This document shows positions 24,514-36,765 of a stretch of 64,000 nt of DNA, in pieces. The translations under genes and the position numbers were made by a program. Every line of letters starts with the position of its first letter. Within the stretch, counting starts at the first letter, position 1. The stretch comes from Serinus canaria (taxonomy: Eukaryota > Chordata > Aves > Passeriformes > Fringillidae). The stretch spans positions 10,370,601-10,434,600 of the forward strand of contig NC_066326.1 in NCBI RefSeq assembly GCF_022539315.1, in the 5' to 3' direction. The notes under the pieces were generated by a model that ran no database searches, had not been told where the DNA came from, and saw only the letters and a program-made list of their open reading frames with translations.

Positions 24514-27290
24514 CTGCAGATTTCTTATGGCTATGGATCAGAGCTGCTTTGAATGTTCATAAAGAAGAGACAGTATCTGTAGAAGACACCTGTCCAAAGG
24601 CATAATCTATTTGTGCAAACCACTGAACTTTTTCAGTTCCATGAAAGCTCCTGGCTTTGCAGAGCTGCAGCAGTGCTCTGCACAGGGTGTCTGAGTTTCA
24701 AGCATGCACTCAAAGTTTAGATGTCATGTGAGTATATCAATTTATTGCTATACTGAGTTAGATTCTGCCTGAAATCTGTAGTTACATGAGGCTACACACA
24801 GCAGAGACTCTTGTTCAAAATTCTGAGCTAATAGTTTACAGGGTGACTCAATAATTTAAGAGGATTAGTAGTTGGAAATGAAGCCTTGCAGCTATGCATT
24901 GCTTATTTAGTTCCACTCCAAATTTACAATTATCTGATGGTTGGTGGTTGAGGTGAGCTGAATTGCCACCTCCAGACTCTTTTGTAGGAGTCTGCTGTGT
25001 ACTTATCACAGACATCACATCTCCACCACAAATGGCTTGGCAGTGTAGAGCTGAAAAAGTCGTGCAAGGACTGGCAGCCCAAACGTGATCCCTCTGCTAA
25101 AGCTCCACATGCAAAAGGCATGTGGGAGAGAATTCTGTGGTGGGGCCCAATGTGAGGGACCTGATAGGGTCCCACAGGCCACCTTAACACCCTTCAGTGT
25201 TGATGGATGGCAGTTACTGACAATTTGGAAACAATTAAGGGAACTGAATAGGAAAAGACTTTTATCCCATTTGATTTGACTGGGACAATTGAGTCTCCCA
25301 CTGTGGTATTTCCAACCTCCCTTGCAGACTCTGCTCTGTGCATCAGAATTATTAGAATGCCCCATTTCAGTGAGTAAATTTTATTAACATGCATTACTAT
25401 TGCCTTGACCTTTAGTGCTCCTTCACTTGATTGGCTTCCCGTCCCAGAGCTGCTTCCAGGTGGGATGGCAGGGATGGATGGAAAGAGCAGGCAGCTCATC
25501 ACAGCATCACCCCTGAGAAAGATCAGCAGGTTCTGCATCAGGAGAGAAACATTTACTGTCCCTGAGGTTGTTCCCATTCGGAGCTACCACCTACACAGGG
25601 AGCTGGGAGGAAGTGTGATGGATACTGGGAGGACCAGGAAAAGTGGAAGGAAAACTGATCTAATGTTTTTGCCTTTAGGAAATAAAAGTCTGCATTTCAG
25701 GCAAACAGCCAGGCTGGGGTTGAATGAGTAGGCAAAACATGAACAGGGGCATTGCCCTTTTTCTGGGAAGATCATTCTCTTCTCAGGGGACAGAGCAGAA
25801 AACTTGGAAAACATTGTTTTAGCACTTGGAAATCCTCAAGGGCATTGATAGAGAGTGTCCAGACCTGGCCTAAGCAGGGACAACTTTGGGCAGTAACACT
25901 TGTGACATCATCTGTGAGATGGTCTGGGATAGCAAAGGACATTCCTGCAGGATTAGGGAGTGAACAGAGGGCAGAAGCAGCAAGTTGACAACTTTTGGCA
26001 CATCAGATGAGCCCAAAGTTGCATCCTAGGAGCTGTGTAGATACCCACTCTGGGATTCTCTATTTTTATTTCTTCTGCTGAAGAAGCACTGAATCTTTTT
26101 ATTTTCCTTTCCCTTGAAGAAGAGGGAAAATAAGTTGAAATGGCTTCTTTTGAGGCATTTCCACCCACTGAATTTAGCAAAGTTGCATTAAAAAGGCAAT
26201 GAAAGGAAAATTTAATAAAGTAAAAATCCATTGAAATTCCATAGGTTTTTACATATAGAGCCTGTTTGCAGAAGGTGAGCAGCTGGAGCCATAGTCTATA
26301 ATCCCATGGCATGCACAGCTCAATTGCAAGAAGACCCAGCCCCACACCAGCATGATAAATAACACCTGGCTTTAGGACAGAGCCTCTCCCTTCTGGGAGG
26401 TGGTGGCCCTCTGCCCGTGCTGACTTCACAGGGCAGCCTCCTCCCAGTGCTACCTGCAAAAACAGGTTCTTGCTGTTTTTTGGTTGCTGGCTCTCCTCAA
26501 AATTCAGCTACTCAAAAATACATCTCCCAGAATCTGTGCTGCTCACTCCAGAGTGCTGGAAAGAGCCTGGACCCCAGCTCAGGCAATCAGGGATCCTTCA
26601 GTCCTGATCCTTCCCTACCTCCACCCTACAAATTCCTGCAGACACAGCATTGATCAAGGAGGGATTTTTTGGTAAAAGAGGTTGAACACAGATGATATCA
26701 AGAAATAAGAGCTGATGTTACTGCAAGCTGCTTGGTTAAGTCCAGTTTGCTCCAGGACTGTGCCCATGCATGGGCTCACACCCCCAGAGGGTACCAGTAA
26801 AACTGTGATGCCTTCTTCCCCTCTCCCAGCTGATGCCAGATTCTGAGTTGTCCAGATCCAAGGTCTCCCTGTGTGCAGATTCAGGAGTTTGGATCACTCT
26901 GGCATAGGAGGAACCTCCTGATTTGAAACTTGCATATTTTTGGACATTGGGGTGATCACACTGCTTCCTGCTCCCCACCAGGTTTCTGCCCTTCTGACCC
27001 TGCCCAGACACCAAAGTGGTTTTCAAAGGATCTTTTTCTGCCACAAGGCCAGGGCTCTGGGGCCACCTACCCAAACAAGGCTCCTAACCTGGCTGCAGAT
27101 TGGACCCAACCCTACCTCCCCATCTTTTCACCAGCTTAGGATACCTCTGGGTCTTCTTTGCCTGCCTCCCTTTCTCATTCACTGCTCCCCAGAGGACGAT
27201 AAGCACTTTAGAAACAGCTTTAGGGATTCTCCACAAGGATAAAACAAGGAAACCCAGAGACAACAACCTAATCAGCAAACAGCTGAGCCA
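24514..27290. other. non-coding stretch, no gene recognised
   Basis: Mixed-composition DNA. The 168-codon minus frame at 25953-26459 and the 127-codon minus frame at 25194-25577 have no family signature. I see no classified repeats. Confidence 0.6.
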
Positions 27291-27294
27291 AGGA

Positions 27295-27650
27295 TAAATT
27301 CACATGGAAAGTCTGTGTTTGTTTATTACTAATGGGTAACAGAGATGATAACCTTTTAATCCAAAACCATAATGAAATATGCATATTTGTTAATGTGCAA
27401 CTATAAAATGCAAATCTTGCAACACAATGGAGAAGGGCAAAGAAAGTACTCAGCACCAATACTAATTTATTCCTTTGGCTTCAGACATTTATTCAAATTG
27501 AGTTGTGTATGTAATATAAAGTCAAATGAATATGTAATTGTAATGTATATGTATAAACATTTTCATCTCAAATATGCAAACTGTTTATCATAATCGGAAG
27601 TAATACATATTTTGCCGAATAAAAGGTTACCTATTAAAATATTTTTACAC
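27295..27650. promoter_or_regulatory. strong candidate conserved non-coding element, POU/FOX-rich
   Basis: About 350 bp, roughly two-thirds A+T, without simple repeats. It holds a perfect octamer ATGCAAAT (27408-27415), two related POU-like words (ATATGCATATTT near 27388 and ATATGCAAAC near 27572), forkhead-like TGTTTGTTTA and TATAAACA words, and two CpGs in an otherwise AT-rich right end (about 27595-27616). The sharp composition boundary on both sides sets it off. Enhancer function is inferred. Confidence 0.45.
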
Positions 27651-28073
27651 TCTTCCCACCCCAAGCTTTTGTGCTCTCTGTAAAAGCTCTATTAACATAG
27701 AGACAATTTCTGATTTTCCCTTTTCAGTCACGCTACCCAAATTCAAAAGATTTAAAGTATTAACAAAGTAGAATCAGAAAGACTTTTACATGAGGATTTT
27801 CTCTCTCACTCTCCTCTATTCCAAGCTACACAGAAATTGCTCTCCTAAATATCAATTTAAAACATTGGCTAAAAAGCTGAGCAATTTTCCGCTTCTATTT
27901 CCAGCCCCCAAAGAAACAGCTTTCCCCTGTTGCTATTGGAGTAACTACATATTCATCTACATATTCATGCAGTAACAACCAAGCTTTATTGCTAGTCCTG
28001 GTCACCACTGCTTTTCTAAACTGTCTCTCTGGCAGTTTGGCAGCCTGAGAGCTAGAACCAGCTTCACACACTG

Positions 28074-28090
28074 TGTGTGAGAAGATCTGA
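28074..28090. repeat. 17-bp near-palindrome
   Basis: TCACACAC and GTGTGTGA form perfect 8-bp arms around a single central T. A short hairpin or cruciform could form. I see no other feature tied to it. Confidence 0.85.
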
Positions 28091-29680
28091 ATCAATTTAT
28101 GAATATGATGAACAGTAAAACAACCAGGAAAATACAGATTTGAGACAAATCCTCTTTTCCTAAACTCACCTGAAACCAAATATCTTCCTGCAAAGGAAAA
28201 GTTCAGGTAGTTTTCCGTCTTTTTTTCTCTGTGGGACAATCATGCTCATGATTCATGAGCTATTGAGCCTTGAGGACCTTGAGGAGTATTTCTGTCTAAA
28301 ATTTAGCATGTATTAATTGTCTGAAACTTCAATGCTTTGACAGGAAGTCAACAACAACATTTCCACTGGCTTCCCTGAGCACTGGGCCAGTGGAGTCAGG
28401 GCAAAGCACAAAGAATTTTGTAATCAACCTCCACCCATTGCCTCTTTCATCTCTCCTGACTCTGTTATTCCCTTTCCCACTGCTGCCATAACTCTGCTGC
28501 TTTTAGTCAGCCCTGCCTGGTGCATTCAGCATTTTCTTCTCTTGTCTTCCAAACAAAACATTTCCCACCTCTTTGTGTTTTCTGACTCTCCCGAGGACCA
28601 GAGCCATGTAGCAATAACCAGAAGAGAAGAGGAAATCCCATCACTATTTATAGCCTCAAATTCCATGAATTCAGGAGCTCTAGAGAAGCACAAAAAGTGC
28701 TGGTGGGTAACTAAAGCTGAGTAATTTTCCAACCTCTTTTTCATATAATCCTGAAAATGGAAGGGAAGATAATTTTGATGCAGGGCTATAGCCTAGTCCC
28801 ATGAAATCAGTACAGGGAGTGCACAGACTTTCTCTTTCCCCACTGCCCTGGGCTAGACTAACACAGCCTTACAGCAACATGCCCCAGTCCAGTGGTTCAT
28901 CCACCCCTGGCATGAAGGTAGAGCTCCCTGCCCAGCCAGGAGTCACCATCCCTCTTGCTAATGGGATTGATCTCTGCAGGGTGGTTTAAAATTTCCTTGC
29001 TGCAACCTCTCCAAACTCCAGAGAAGTTGGAGTGCTGCCAAAGCCACCGCACACTCACAGACTTGGAGAGCAGCTACTAAAGTTCTTGAGAAAAGCAAAG
29101 TGGGTCCCTTTCCTCCTTAGCATTTATTTGCTCAAATCATTTACCAGGAAAGCAGCCAGAAAGCACCATGCTTAACCTGTTTCTCCCCACTTGCACCATC
29201 CACAGAGACAATGCTCTGCAGACAGCTTGTGTAGGAGAGGAGGTCTATTCACTTTTGAGGAAGGAAGGTGAAGGAGCAAGGGAGAAAAGCCAGCAGGCCA
29301 AATGAGAAGCACTCCTCTAGAAGTCTTCCATCATTTAAGACTCATAAATCATGATGCAGATTAATGAGAAATTAATGCAGTGCAGAAATTACTGGGGACG
29401 AGGAGCTGTCGGTCAGCAGCAGGAATGCCTGTGCATGAGACAAAGCAGTGAAAACCTCCAAAAAGAGAGAGGGCTCAGCAGCCTGGACCAGTTCTTTAAT
29501 GAGGAACGACTTAGAGGTCAGCATGGGAACAAGATAGTGTGTGGCTGCATCAGGGAGACAAGGGGCACTATTTAAAAATCCTGTCAAAAGACTCTCTGGA
29601 CTGATTTGTATTAAAGCCTTATTCATATCTTCTAATGAAAAAATCCTCCTGCATCGAATCATTATATAGAAGCCTTAAAA

Positions 29681-29702
29681 GAGAGAGAGAGTGTGTGTGT
29701 GT
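29681..29702 (+). repeat. compound (GA)5(GT)6 microsatellite
   Basis: Five GA dinucleotides run directly into six GT dinucleotides without interruption. A typical polymorphic vertebrate dinucleotide repeat. Confidence 0.92.
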
Positions 29703-31718
29703 GCACAAGAGCAGAGGGGAGGATATCAAAGGAGTAGAGGTTAATTTCACTATGCACCTCCTCTGTTTGGGGGAAAAAATAACACAGGCAAGGAAAATAG
29801 CCTACTTTACCTCCTGTCCTTTCCCTGCCATCCTCCAGTGACATTATTTTAAGCATTTAACTTTCTGATAGCAGTTAGGCTGGTCACATTTTCCCTCCAT
29901 TTAGTGGCAGGTTTTGAGCGCATCATTTAGTACAGCAGTGGAAGTGATGGAGCATGGGCATGATAGATGACTCCATTCCCTGCTGCTGGGGCTTTTGGGG
30001 CTAACAAGTATCTTACCACGTTGCTGGTTCAAGCTCTCTGCAAAGCAGGGCATGCAAAGGTGGGGAGAGGGCAAAAACTGATCTTCCTTCTTATTATTTC
30101 ACATTCAAGGGAGCTGAGTACTGTCATCTTCTAAGATAAATTTCTCTCCTCCTCTATGGAAAGTGTTCTCACTATGAGTCCAAGCCAAGAAAGTGTAAAT
30201 TGAGTCCCAATGTCCCATCCATGCAGGTTTGGAAAGGCAGTGATAGAAACTCGTGGGAGTGATTTTGGAGAACGTGGCTGTTCCACAGCAGGTAGGGAGT
30301 CTTTATGCAAATGCTGCAGTGGTGCCTTCATTTACAGCTCCTGTTGGTCCCACTGCCCACAGGATGCCTGTCACCACAGCAATGGCTCTGGTGGAGGGTT
30401 CTCTTTGTGCACAGACCAGACAGTGGCAGCTGATGGTGTCAGCAGAGAGGGTTATCCAGACAGGGCCACTGCGGCTGATGAGTGCACAAGGGGAGAGCAC
30501 ACTCACAGCCCAGGCAGATGGCAACCCATGACCCTGATGGTAAGCCAGGCAGACAGCAGAGCTCAGACACCATGGGGAAGGGCATGGGAGGGGAATGGAA
30601 AGGGAGCAGAGGGTAAATGAGGATGGGTGTTCAGCTGGCTCAAAGGTGAATACACCCAGGAGTCACTGTATACAACACCCAATGAACTATACAGCCTCAG
30701 TTTAATTTCCACTTGGTCCATCCAGGTTTTCCAGCTCTGGCACAGGGCTGGAGGAAAGTTGGGATGTCGCCTCAAATGCTGAAGCATTTTGGGAGCCCAC
30801 TGAAGAGAACACAGAGCACTGCAATTGCATGAGCTGTATCCAGGCTTTAGGTGAGCATCTGAGAACAAACCAGACACCACAGCATGCAGATTTTGTTATA
30901 GGCAGTTCTGGATGCAATATGCCATCCCTGCTGACCAGTGGGTACTAACATCTCGTGTTCTCCAGCTCTTATACACTCCCATTTTTCAGAGGGGTGGGGA
31001 CCCAGGTAGAATGGAGTTTCTCTAAGCCTAGGGGCACCACAAGTCCCTGAGACACCAAGTAAGCCATACATTTGTGTAATATACCCTCTGACAGCTTCTT
31101 CTGTTTTTAAGAGATGTAGTCTTTAATATTGCACCATCGGGTGGAACATCTTTTTTTAAAATCTGCTCACATGCACACATGCACAAAGGATAAAATACAA
31201 GTGGGGGAAAAGAAATCACAAAAAGGACTCTATTTATCAAAAAAACAATGGCTCAGTAGTGGCAGTGAAATAGAGATATTGTTACTTAGTGATAATAAGG
31301 GAAAAAAGCCATTGTCAAAATGATAAGGCCATTTCTGTTGTCTCCCCAAGTGATAATATCTCTGCTACCACTAGTGCCTGAGTATTGTTAGGATATTTCA
31401 TGGCAAGTGTTAGACAGAATAAGTTATTCACTGAGCCCACAGCAAACTCCAAAGCCTCCAACTTCACCTCCCCCCATATCCCTGTTCACACAACAGCATC
31501 TTCTTTAATACCTTTGCAGCAGAGGTTTCTATTCCCCATGGCTTTTCATCTGCTTCTGTTTAAATATAACACTGCTACCAGGTTGGTTGACAAGGTACCT
31601 TTCACTGATAAGTAGCCCAACTTTCTCTTGTGATAGGTCAACAGAAAGCCAGACTATCACATCTCAAAAAATGTAGGAAATGCTGGTAAAAGTGCCAGTG
31701 AAATGAATAAGGGTTAAG

Positions 31719-31745
31719 GAAAAAAAAATAAGGAAAAAAAAAAAA
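31719..31745 (+). repeat. A-rich low-complexity run
   Basis: Two adjacent A runs joined by TAAGG, the second being 13 A (31733-31745). Low complexity, with no sign of a retroposed gene upstream. Confidence 0.85.
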
Positions 31746-31926
31746 GTAATAACATTATAACAGGAATACAGAGAGCAGCTGAAAATCTCTGGCAGATGCC
31801 CTGATGTTCTTGCAGAGTCTAGAGATAAAATTTACCTGTCCACTCAGGAAGAGAGCTTGTCCTCTTTTAGGACTGACACAAAAGTGCCTTCAGTGGAATT
31901 TCCATTCTCTCATTGCAGCGGGAAAA

Positions 31927-32382
31927 GAGCCAGCCCCATGACTGCTCCAGCCCCACAGGAGCTCCAATCCCATAACAGCTCCAACCCCACACCAGCTCCA
32001 GCTCCATGGCAGCTCCAGCCCCACAGGAGCTCCAATCCCAAAACAGCTCCATCCCCACACCAGCTCCAGCCCCATGACAGCTCCAGCCCCGCAGGAACTC
32101 CAATCCCAAAACAGCTCCATCCCCACACCAGCTCCAATCCCATAACATCTCCATCCCCACACTAGCTCCAACTCCATGGCAGCTCCATCCCCACAACAGC
32201 TCCAGCCCCACAGGAGCTCCAATCCCAAAACAGCTCCATCCCCACACCAGCTCCATCCCCACAGGAGGAGCTCCATCCCCACAGGAGGAGCTCCAGCCCC
32301 ACGGGAGGAGCTCCAGCCCCACAGCAGCTCAGCCCCACGGGAGGAGCTTCAGCCCCACGGGAGGAGCTCCAGCCGCTCCATC
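31927..32382 (+). repeat. minisatellite, 17-bp unit with 68-bp higher-order repeat
   Basis: From 31943 to 32248 there are exactly 18 head-to-tail 17-bp units of the form AGCTCCAGCCCCACAGG, preceded by a decayed partial unit at 31927-31942. Units fall into four types by their last bases: A (..CACAGG), B (..CCCAWAAC), C (..CACACC) and D (..CATGRC). They run D, ABCD, ABCD, ABC, BC, D, C, ABC, so a four-unit 68-bp period is visible. From 32249 to 32364 the unit gains AGG and becomes mainly 20 bp (six units of 20, 20, 20, 17, 19 and 20 bp). The plus strand is C-rich and almost free of G runs. All three minus frames stay open across most of it because the unit contains no stop in any frame. Confidence 0.97.
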
Positions 32383-33349
32383 CCAAGCAGCCCCCGGACA
32401 GCAGAGCTTCACCTCAGTGCTGCCCAGCCAGTCACGACCTCCCTGCAGCAGTGAACAGAAAGGGAGTGAAGAGAGGGAGAAAGTCTCATGCAGAGGACAA
32501 ATATTCCCCTTTTGTTAAATATAATTTCCTTTTCTATATATATCATCAACATCACCACCAGCTGATGGAAACCACAGCGTCCCTGTTGCCCGCAGCACTG
32601 GCTCTGTCGAGGCTTTTTTATCTTGCAGACCATCAAGCAAAAGAAACAGGGGTTGGCAAGACAGTGCAAGGAAGGTTTAAAGCACCACAGAGGAGCCTCT
32701 GTGAGCAGAGGTTGTGTGCTGCCCAGCCATCCTTGAGAATCTCTGCAGGTCTAGGAGTCACTGCTTGGAAAACCAGGCTTTCCAGCAGCTCATGTAGGAG
32801 GGAGGGCAAGCAAAGCTAGCCAGGAAAAATATGCAGGCTAATAAATTTAAAAGCAGCCTCATCCCCTCCAGGGAACAGGGATCATGATTTTGTACTGGGT
32901 CACACAGCAATGTCCACACTGTTTGGGGCCAGAAGCCTGTTTTCTGCCTCTGTTCTGGGAGCCAGCATTCTGACAGGGGCTGTGTCTTAGAAGGAATGGG
33001 ACAGGGAAAAAAACATGTTCTGAGACACACAGTTCCTTGTTTCATATGCCATTCCTAAAATCTGGGATGGCACAGTGTCCTGGAGACTCCCTTCCAATTC
33101 TGGACAAAGGTCTGTTTTCCAGAATTGTCCTGGCCACTGAAGGCACGATATTATGTCTGATTTTTAAGCACACCTTACAGCCAGTCAGTAAGGAAAAATA
33201 CAAATCTTGGCAGAGAAAATTGCTCAAATTATAAATTCTTGTTGCTCAATATTTAGTAATTCATGGGGAAAAAGAATAAAACCACCACCAAAAAAAGAAA
33301 GAAAAAAAACCAACAAAAAAAAAAAAAACCAAAAAAAACCCAAAAAAAC

Positions 33350-33381
<32 letters not shown>

Positions 33382-36300
33382 ACAAAAAAGCAGCAATTCA
33401 AACACTGAGCCATCTTCCTCACTTTTCTCTACCTTGGTTGAGCATAGGGAAACTGAGTTCCTGGCACACTTTTATGAGTCTCACTTTTAAAAGTCTTTGT
33501 CGAAGCTGGATCTTTGCCCTGTCCTCTGCAGAAACATGAGCAGCCCCAGGCAAGTAAAATGCAGATTGCAGCTGGATGGGCAGCGTGCAGCCAGCTCTGG
33601 GGCTGGGACATGGCAGTTCATCACCCACACAGCACACGTGGCTCCAGAGTGAGCACTGTGCCTGCCCACCTGGGCAGAGCCACGACAAATGTTTACAGAT
33701 TATCTGTGCAAACGCCTTCACCTCCTTCTTTGGAGACAGCCAGTGATGCTTTCAAAAATAAATGAATAAACAAAAAGATCAGCATCCTGCAAACTCCCCG
33801 TGGAAGAAGCTTCAGCAGCAAAGGCTGTGGGGGAAACAGCCTGGAGAAGGTTTGGGTTTTTTTTTCCTTTTTATTTTTTTTTTAAATAAATATTTGAGGC
33901 ACAGCATGGGAGTTGAGCAGCAGTGTGTAAGTATATCAAACATAGAGAATCCCCAGATTATCTGCTCTGAAGGTATTAGCTCCTGCAGAAAACAGCCATC
34001 TTGAACCCTTGGAATTAGGAAGGGTGCAAAAATATGGAAAAGTATTAAATAAGGTGTGAAACAGCATCGGGAATAAAACAATCCCTAACAAGCCATCTGA
34101 ATAAACAGGATGAGAAAAATCAGCATTGCTGCTGCTGATGGCAGGCTCCCTTTTCCAGTCATTCTCTCTACCCCTCCTCTGAACCCTTACCTGCTTTTGA
34201 AATCAAGATGGCAGAGTGCTCTGCAGCTAATCAGGATGGGGGGCAGCTGCTGTCTTCAAACAATTCCTGAAATTCCTCTTTGAAATCATCCATCTCCTCT
34301 TTGTCTCCAGTTTACATCTTCCCAAGGCCTTTAAAAACCAGGCTGTAACGTGGAGCTTAACAGTTGGCAAACACAGGTTTAAAGTGAGCTTGTACATTTG
34401 CAGATTGATCCCAGAATGATCAAAGATAAATAATCTCCCCAGTGCTCCTTTGTAAAAAATAATGAAACCTGGGGGGGAGAGGGAGGGAGATAGTGCAAAG
34501 CAGGGTTCCGGTTTCCTGAATTTTTTTGATCACTTGATTGCAATTACTGAAAGAACTTTTCCCACCCATCCCCCCTCTTCCTGGCACCCTCATTCCCCTC
34601 ATCTGCAGTAAATATATTTAGGTAATTAGACCATTGAGTGTAACCTGTTGATAGCAGCTCTCCATAAGTGCAGCACCCCCTGGTTTGGCTGTCTGTGCCC
34701 ACCCTTCACGTACTTCATGGGCAAGGGCACACTGGGCCATGAGTGTGGGTGACCTCAAGGAATGGAAAAGGTCCTTGGAAGGTTCATTTCCCTCTCTGGA
34801 AAGCTCCTGTCCCAGCTGAGCCTTCCCTTCCCTCTCAGGAGTGAGCTCTGCTACAGCTCAGGCCCTGGCAGGGCTCAGAACTCTGCTCCTCCCAGACTGG
34901 GAAGGGGAAAACTCCTGGCCCAGCCTTTGCTCCCATTTCTCATTCTTGGGCATCTTGATGGATCTTGGAGCAGGCTGATACTGTTTTCACAGAAAACTCT
35001 GATTTGGCACAATCCCTGGAAATTAAATAAAACTACAAATTTAATGGTGCTATTAATGCCATCCCTGGGTGGAATAAAAAGGACCTTTGGTTAGCTTTTT
35101 AGCCTGCAGCCCTTCCTGACATCTTTGGGTGACCTATCCTGCTCACAGGGTGCTATAATGAACATCCTTCCCAGATCAGCCATAAGGGGCACTGAAGGAT
35201 ATCTTCTGAAAGTTCATGCCACTCTCTTAGCTTTGCTAATTCATTAAGCAGAAGGCAGACAGAAATCTTGCTTGGAGAACAGCAACAGAAGATTACAGAT
35301 CCCTGAGTTTAAAGCCTTTCCTTTCCAAACTTCTAACGAGTTTTCAGTGCTCATAGGCTGTGCTTAGGCAGATTCTGTGTCCATAGATTTAATGTTTCAT
35401 ACACTGAAAAGCTTTAGTTCTGCCTTTCACATGGGGAAGAGACTCAAAATGAAAACAGAGCCCTTTTAATTTGCCACAGTGTCTGTTCTCCATGAACACC
35501 TGAACCAACACCAGGAACAAACCCAGGCAACAGCACAGTATGCTCATTGTCCCTGCAGGCTGCTCCCAAGTCCTGCAAAAGAGTTGCAGTGCCTCCACTT
35601 GCAGAGCTGGGCCCAGTCTGAGCTCCACACGTGAGCTACTGCCACATTCAAATGTGCTTGGTAAAATAAAGAATTCGTAATGGTACCTCTCCCACCTAAG
35701 AAGAAGCAGAAGTGACCAGAAGACTTTGATCCTGTAGTCTCTGACAGCTGTTTAGACCCTACAAATATCCCTGGCACTTTGGTCTCTGCTGGATTTGATA
35801 GACTTTATCCAAACTTCAGAAATCATCTCTGAATATTGATAGGGAGGCTTTGGTGGAAGCATTCAGCTAAAACAAGCCAACAGAAGTGAGGGAAAGAAGG
35901 GAAAGAACACATTAGAAAGGGTCATGGCTGGATTTGCTGAACAAATGAGCTCTCTGGTGACTACGAGATCTCATCATACTCCTCTCAATTTTGTTGTAGG
36001 AAGCAGCATAAGACAATGAGTGACCTTCAAATACAGTGTGGAAATATGCAGGCTGACTCTCAACAAGCAAACCCTCCTAAAAGGGTATAATCAGATTTCC
36101 CTACAGGAGAGCTTTTCCTATGCTGCTGTTTAATCTCTCCTGCCATATAGCTGTGTGTACTCTTAAAATAGATCGATCATGCATTTAGGAAAAGAAAAAG
36201 AAAAGGAAAAAGGAGGCTGTGTGAGGAGCTTTGTGCCTGTAACATCAGCTGGAGTGGGGTATGGGGTTGAGAGGCAGGCACAGCTGGCCTATCAATTCCT

Positions 36301-36635
36301 CCAGCTGTGTGGTGCAGGCAAGGCAGGTATGGATATGCAGGCAGGCAATGCACGCAGATCCAGCTGTGAACACCCCAGCAGCTGCCTGCAGCCAGCCCTG
36401 CCCACCTCACTGATGCTGTGCTTGCTGTAGCACACACAGAGGCCACGGGGACTGGAGGCTGCTCCGGAAGGGGGGATGAGGAAATTCCCTTCCCAGGGCT
36501 TTTGCTCTCAAAACCAACAGGGCAAGTGACACTGGGAAAGTGGGAATCAGCCCCAGTTTGGAGGGAGAGGCTGCACCCTCAATGCAAGCGTGATTTATAA
36601 GGAACTGCTCAGCCAGTTCCCATTCACTTCTGATG
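32383..36635. other. non-coding stretch, no gene recognised
   Basis: No gene recognised. Contains the A-rich tract at 33.3 kb (listed separately), a short A/T-rich run near 33866-33890 and a G-rich run near 34471. A weak MIR-like word string near 35125-35175 was not strong enough to call. Confidence 0.6.
33276..33390 (+). repeat. A-rich tract, irregular (A)nCC units and 30-A run
   Basis: Irregular A runs separated by CC or CCC (period near 8-10), ending in 30 uninterrupted A residues (33351-33380). An AATAAA lies at about 33274 just before it, but the sequence upstream does not look like a processed gene copy, so I read this as low complexity. The Lys-rich frames across it are artefacts. Confidence 0.92.
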
Positions 36636-36639
36636 GGAT

Positions 36640-36765
36640 TTAACTGCTCCGTTTCAAAATGGTTTCAGACCTTCAAGCCACTAAAGTGATATGCAGAATA
36701 TTTTTGAAGCTAAATTTACCGAAGGCCAAAATCATCTGAGAGAGGTAATTTTTCTCCAGGGTTAA
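36640..36765. promoter_or_regulatory. possible conserved non-coding element
   Basis: A short AT-rich, repeat-free block with GATATGCAGAATATTTTT sequence and one CpG near 36720. The support is texture only. Confidence 0.18.

Larger units (their letters stand above)
27651..31925. other. non-coding stretch, no gene recognised
   Basis: No gene recognised. A near-palindrome, a GA/GT microsatellite and A runs are listed separately. Overlapping plus-strand frames at 30210-30620 sit in a GC-richer patch and do not resemble a known protein. Confidence 0.6.

Noticed and set aside
25953..26459. 168-codon minus-strand frame
   Set aside because: No recognisable domain and it lies across mixed-composition DNA with no splice sites that I could support.
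30210..30620. Overlapping 136- and 92-codon plus-strand frames
   Set aside because: Two overlapping frames in one GC-richer patch with no protein signature. Chance is the better explanation.
31867..32322. 151-codon Gly/Trp/Leu-rich minus-strand frame
   Set aside because: It is the read-through of a 17-bp minisatellite that is open in every minus frame, so it is not evidence of a protein.
32895..32945. GGTCACACAGCAA string like the MIR core
   Set aside because: The neighbouring boxes expected on either side are missing.
33207..33539. Lys-rich plus-strand frames across the A-rich tract
   Set aside because: Poly-lysine from A runs, with no conserved flanking sequence.
35125..35175. String resembling a forward MIR core (GACCTATCCTGCTCACAGGG)
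   Set aside because: Only one short box matches, with no ordered second box, so it is indistinguishable from chance.
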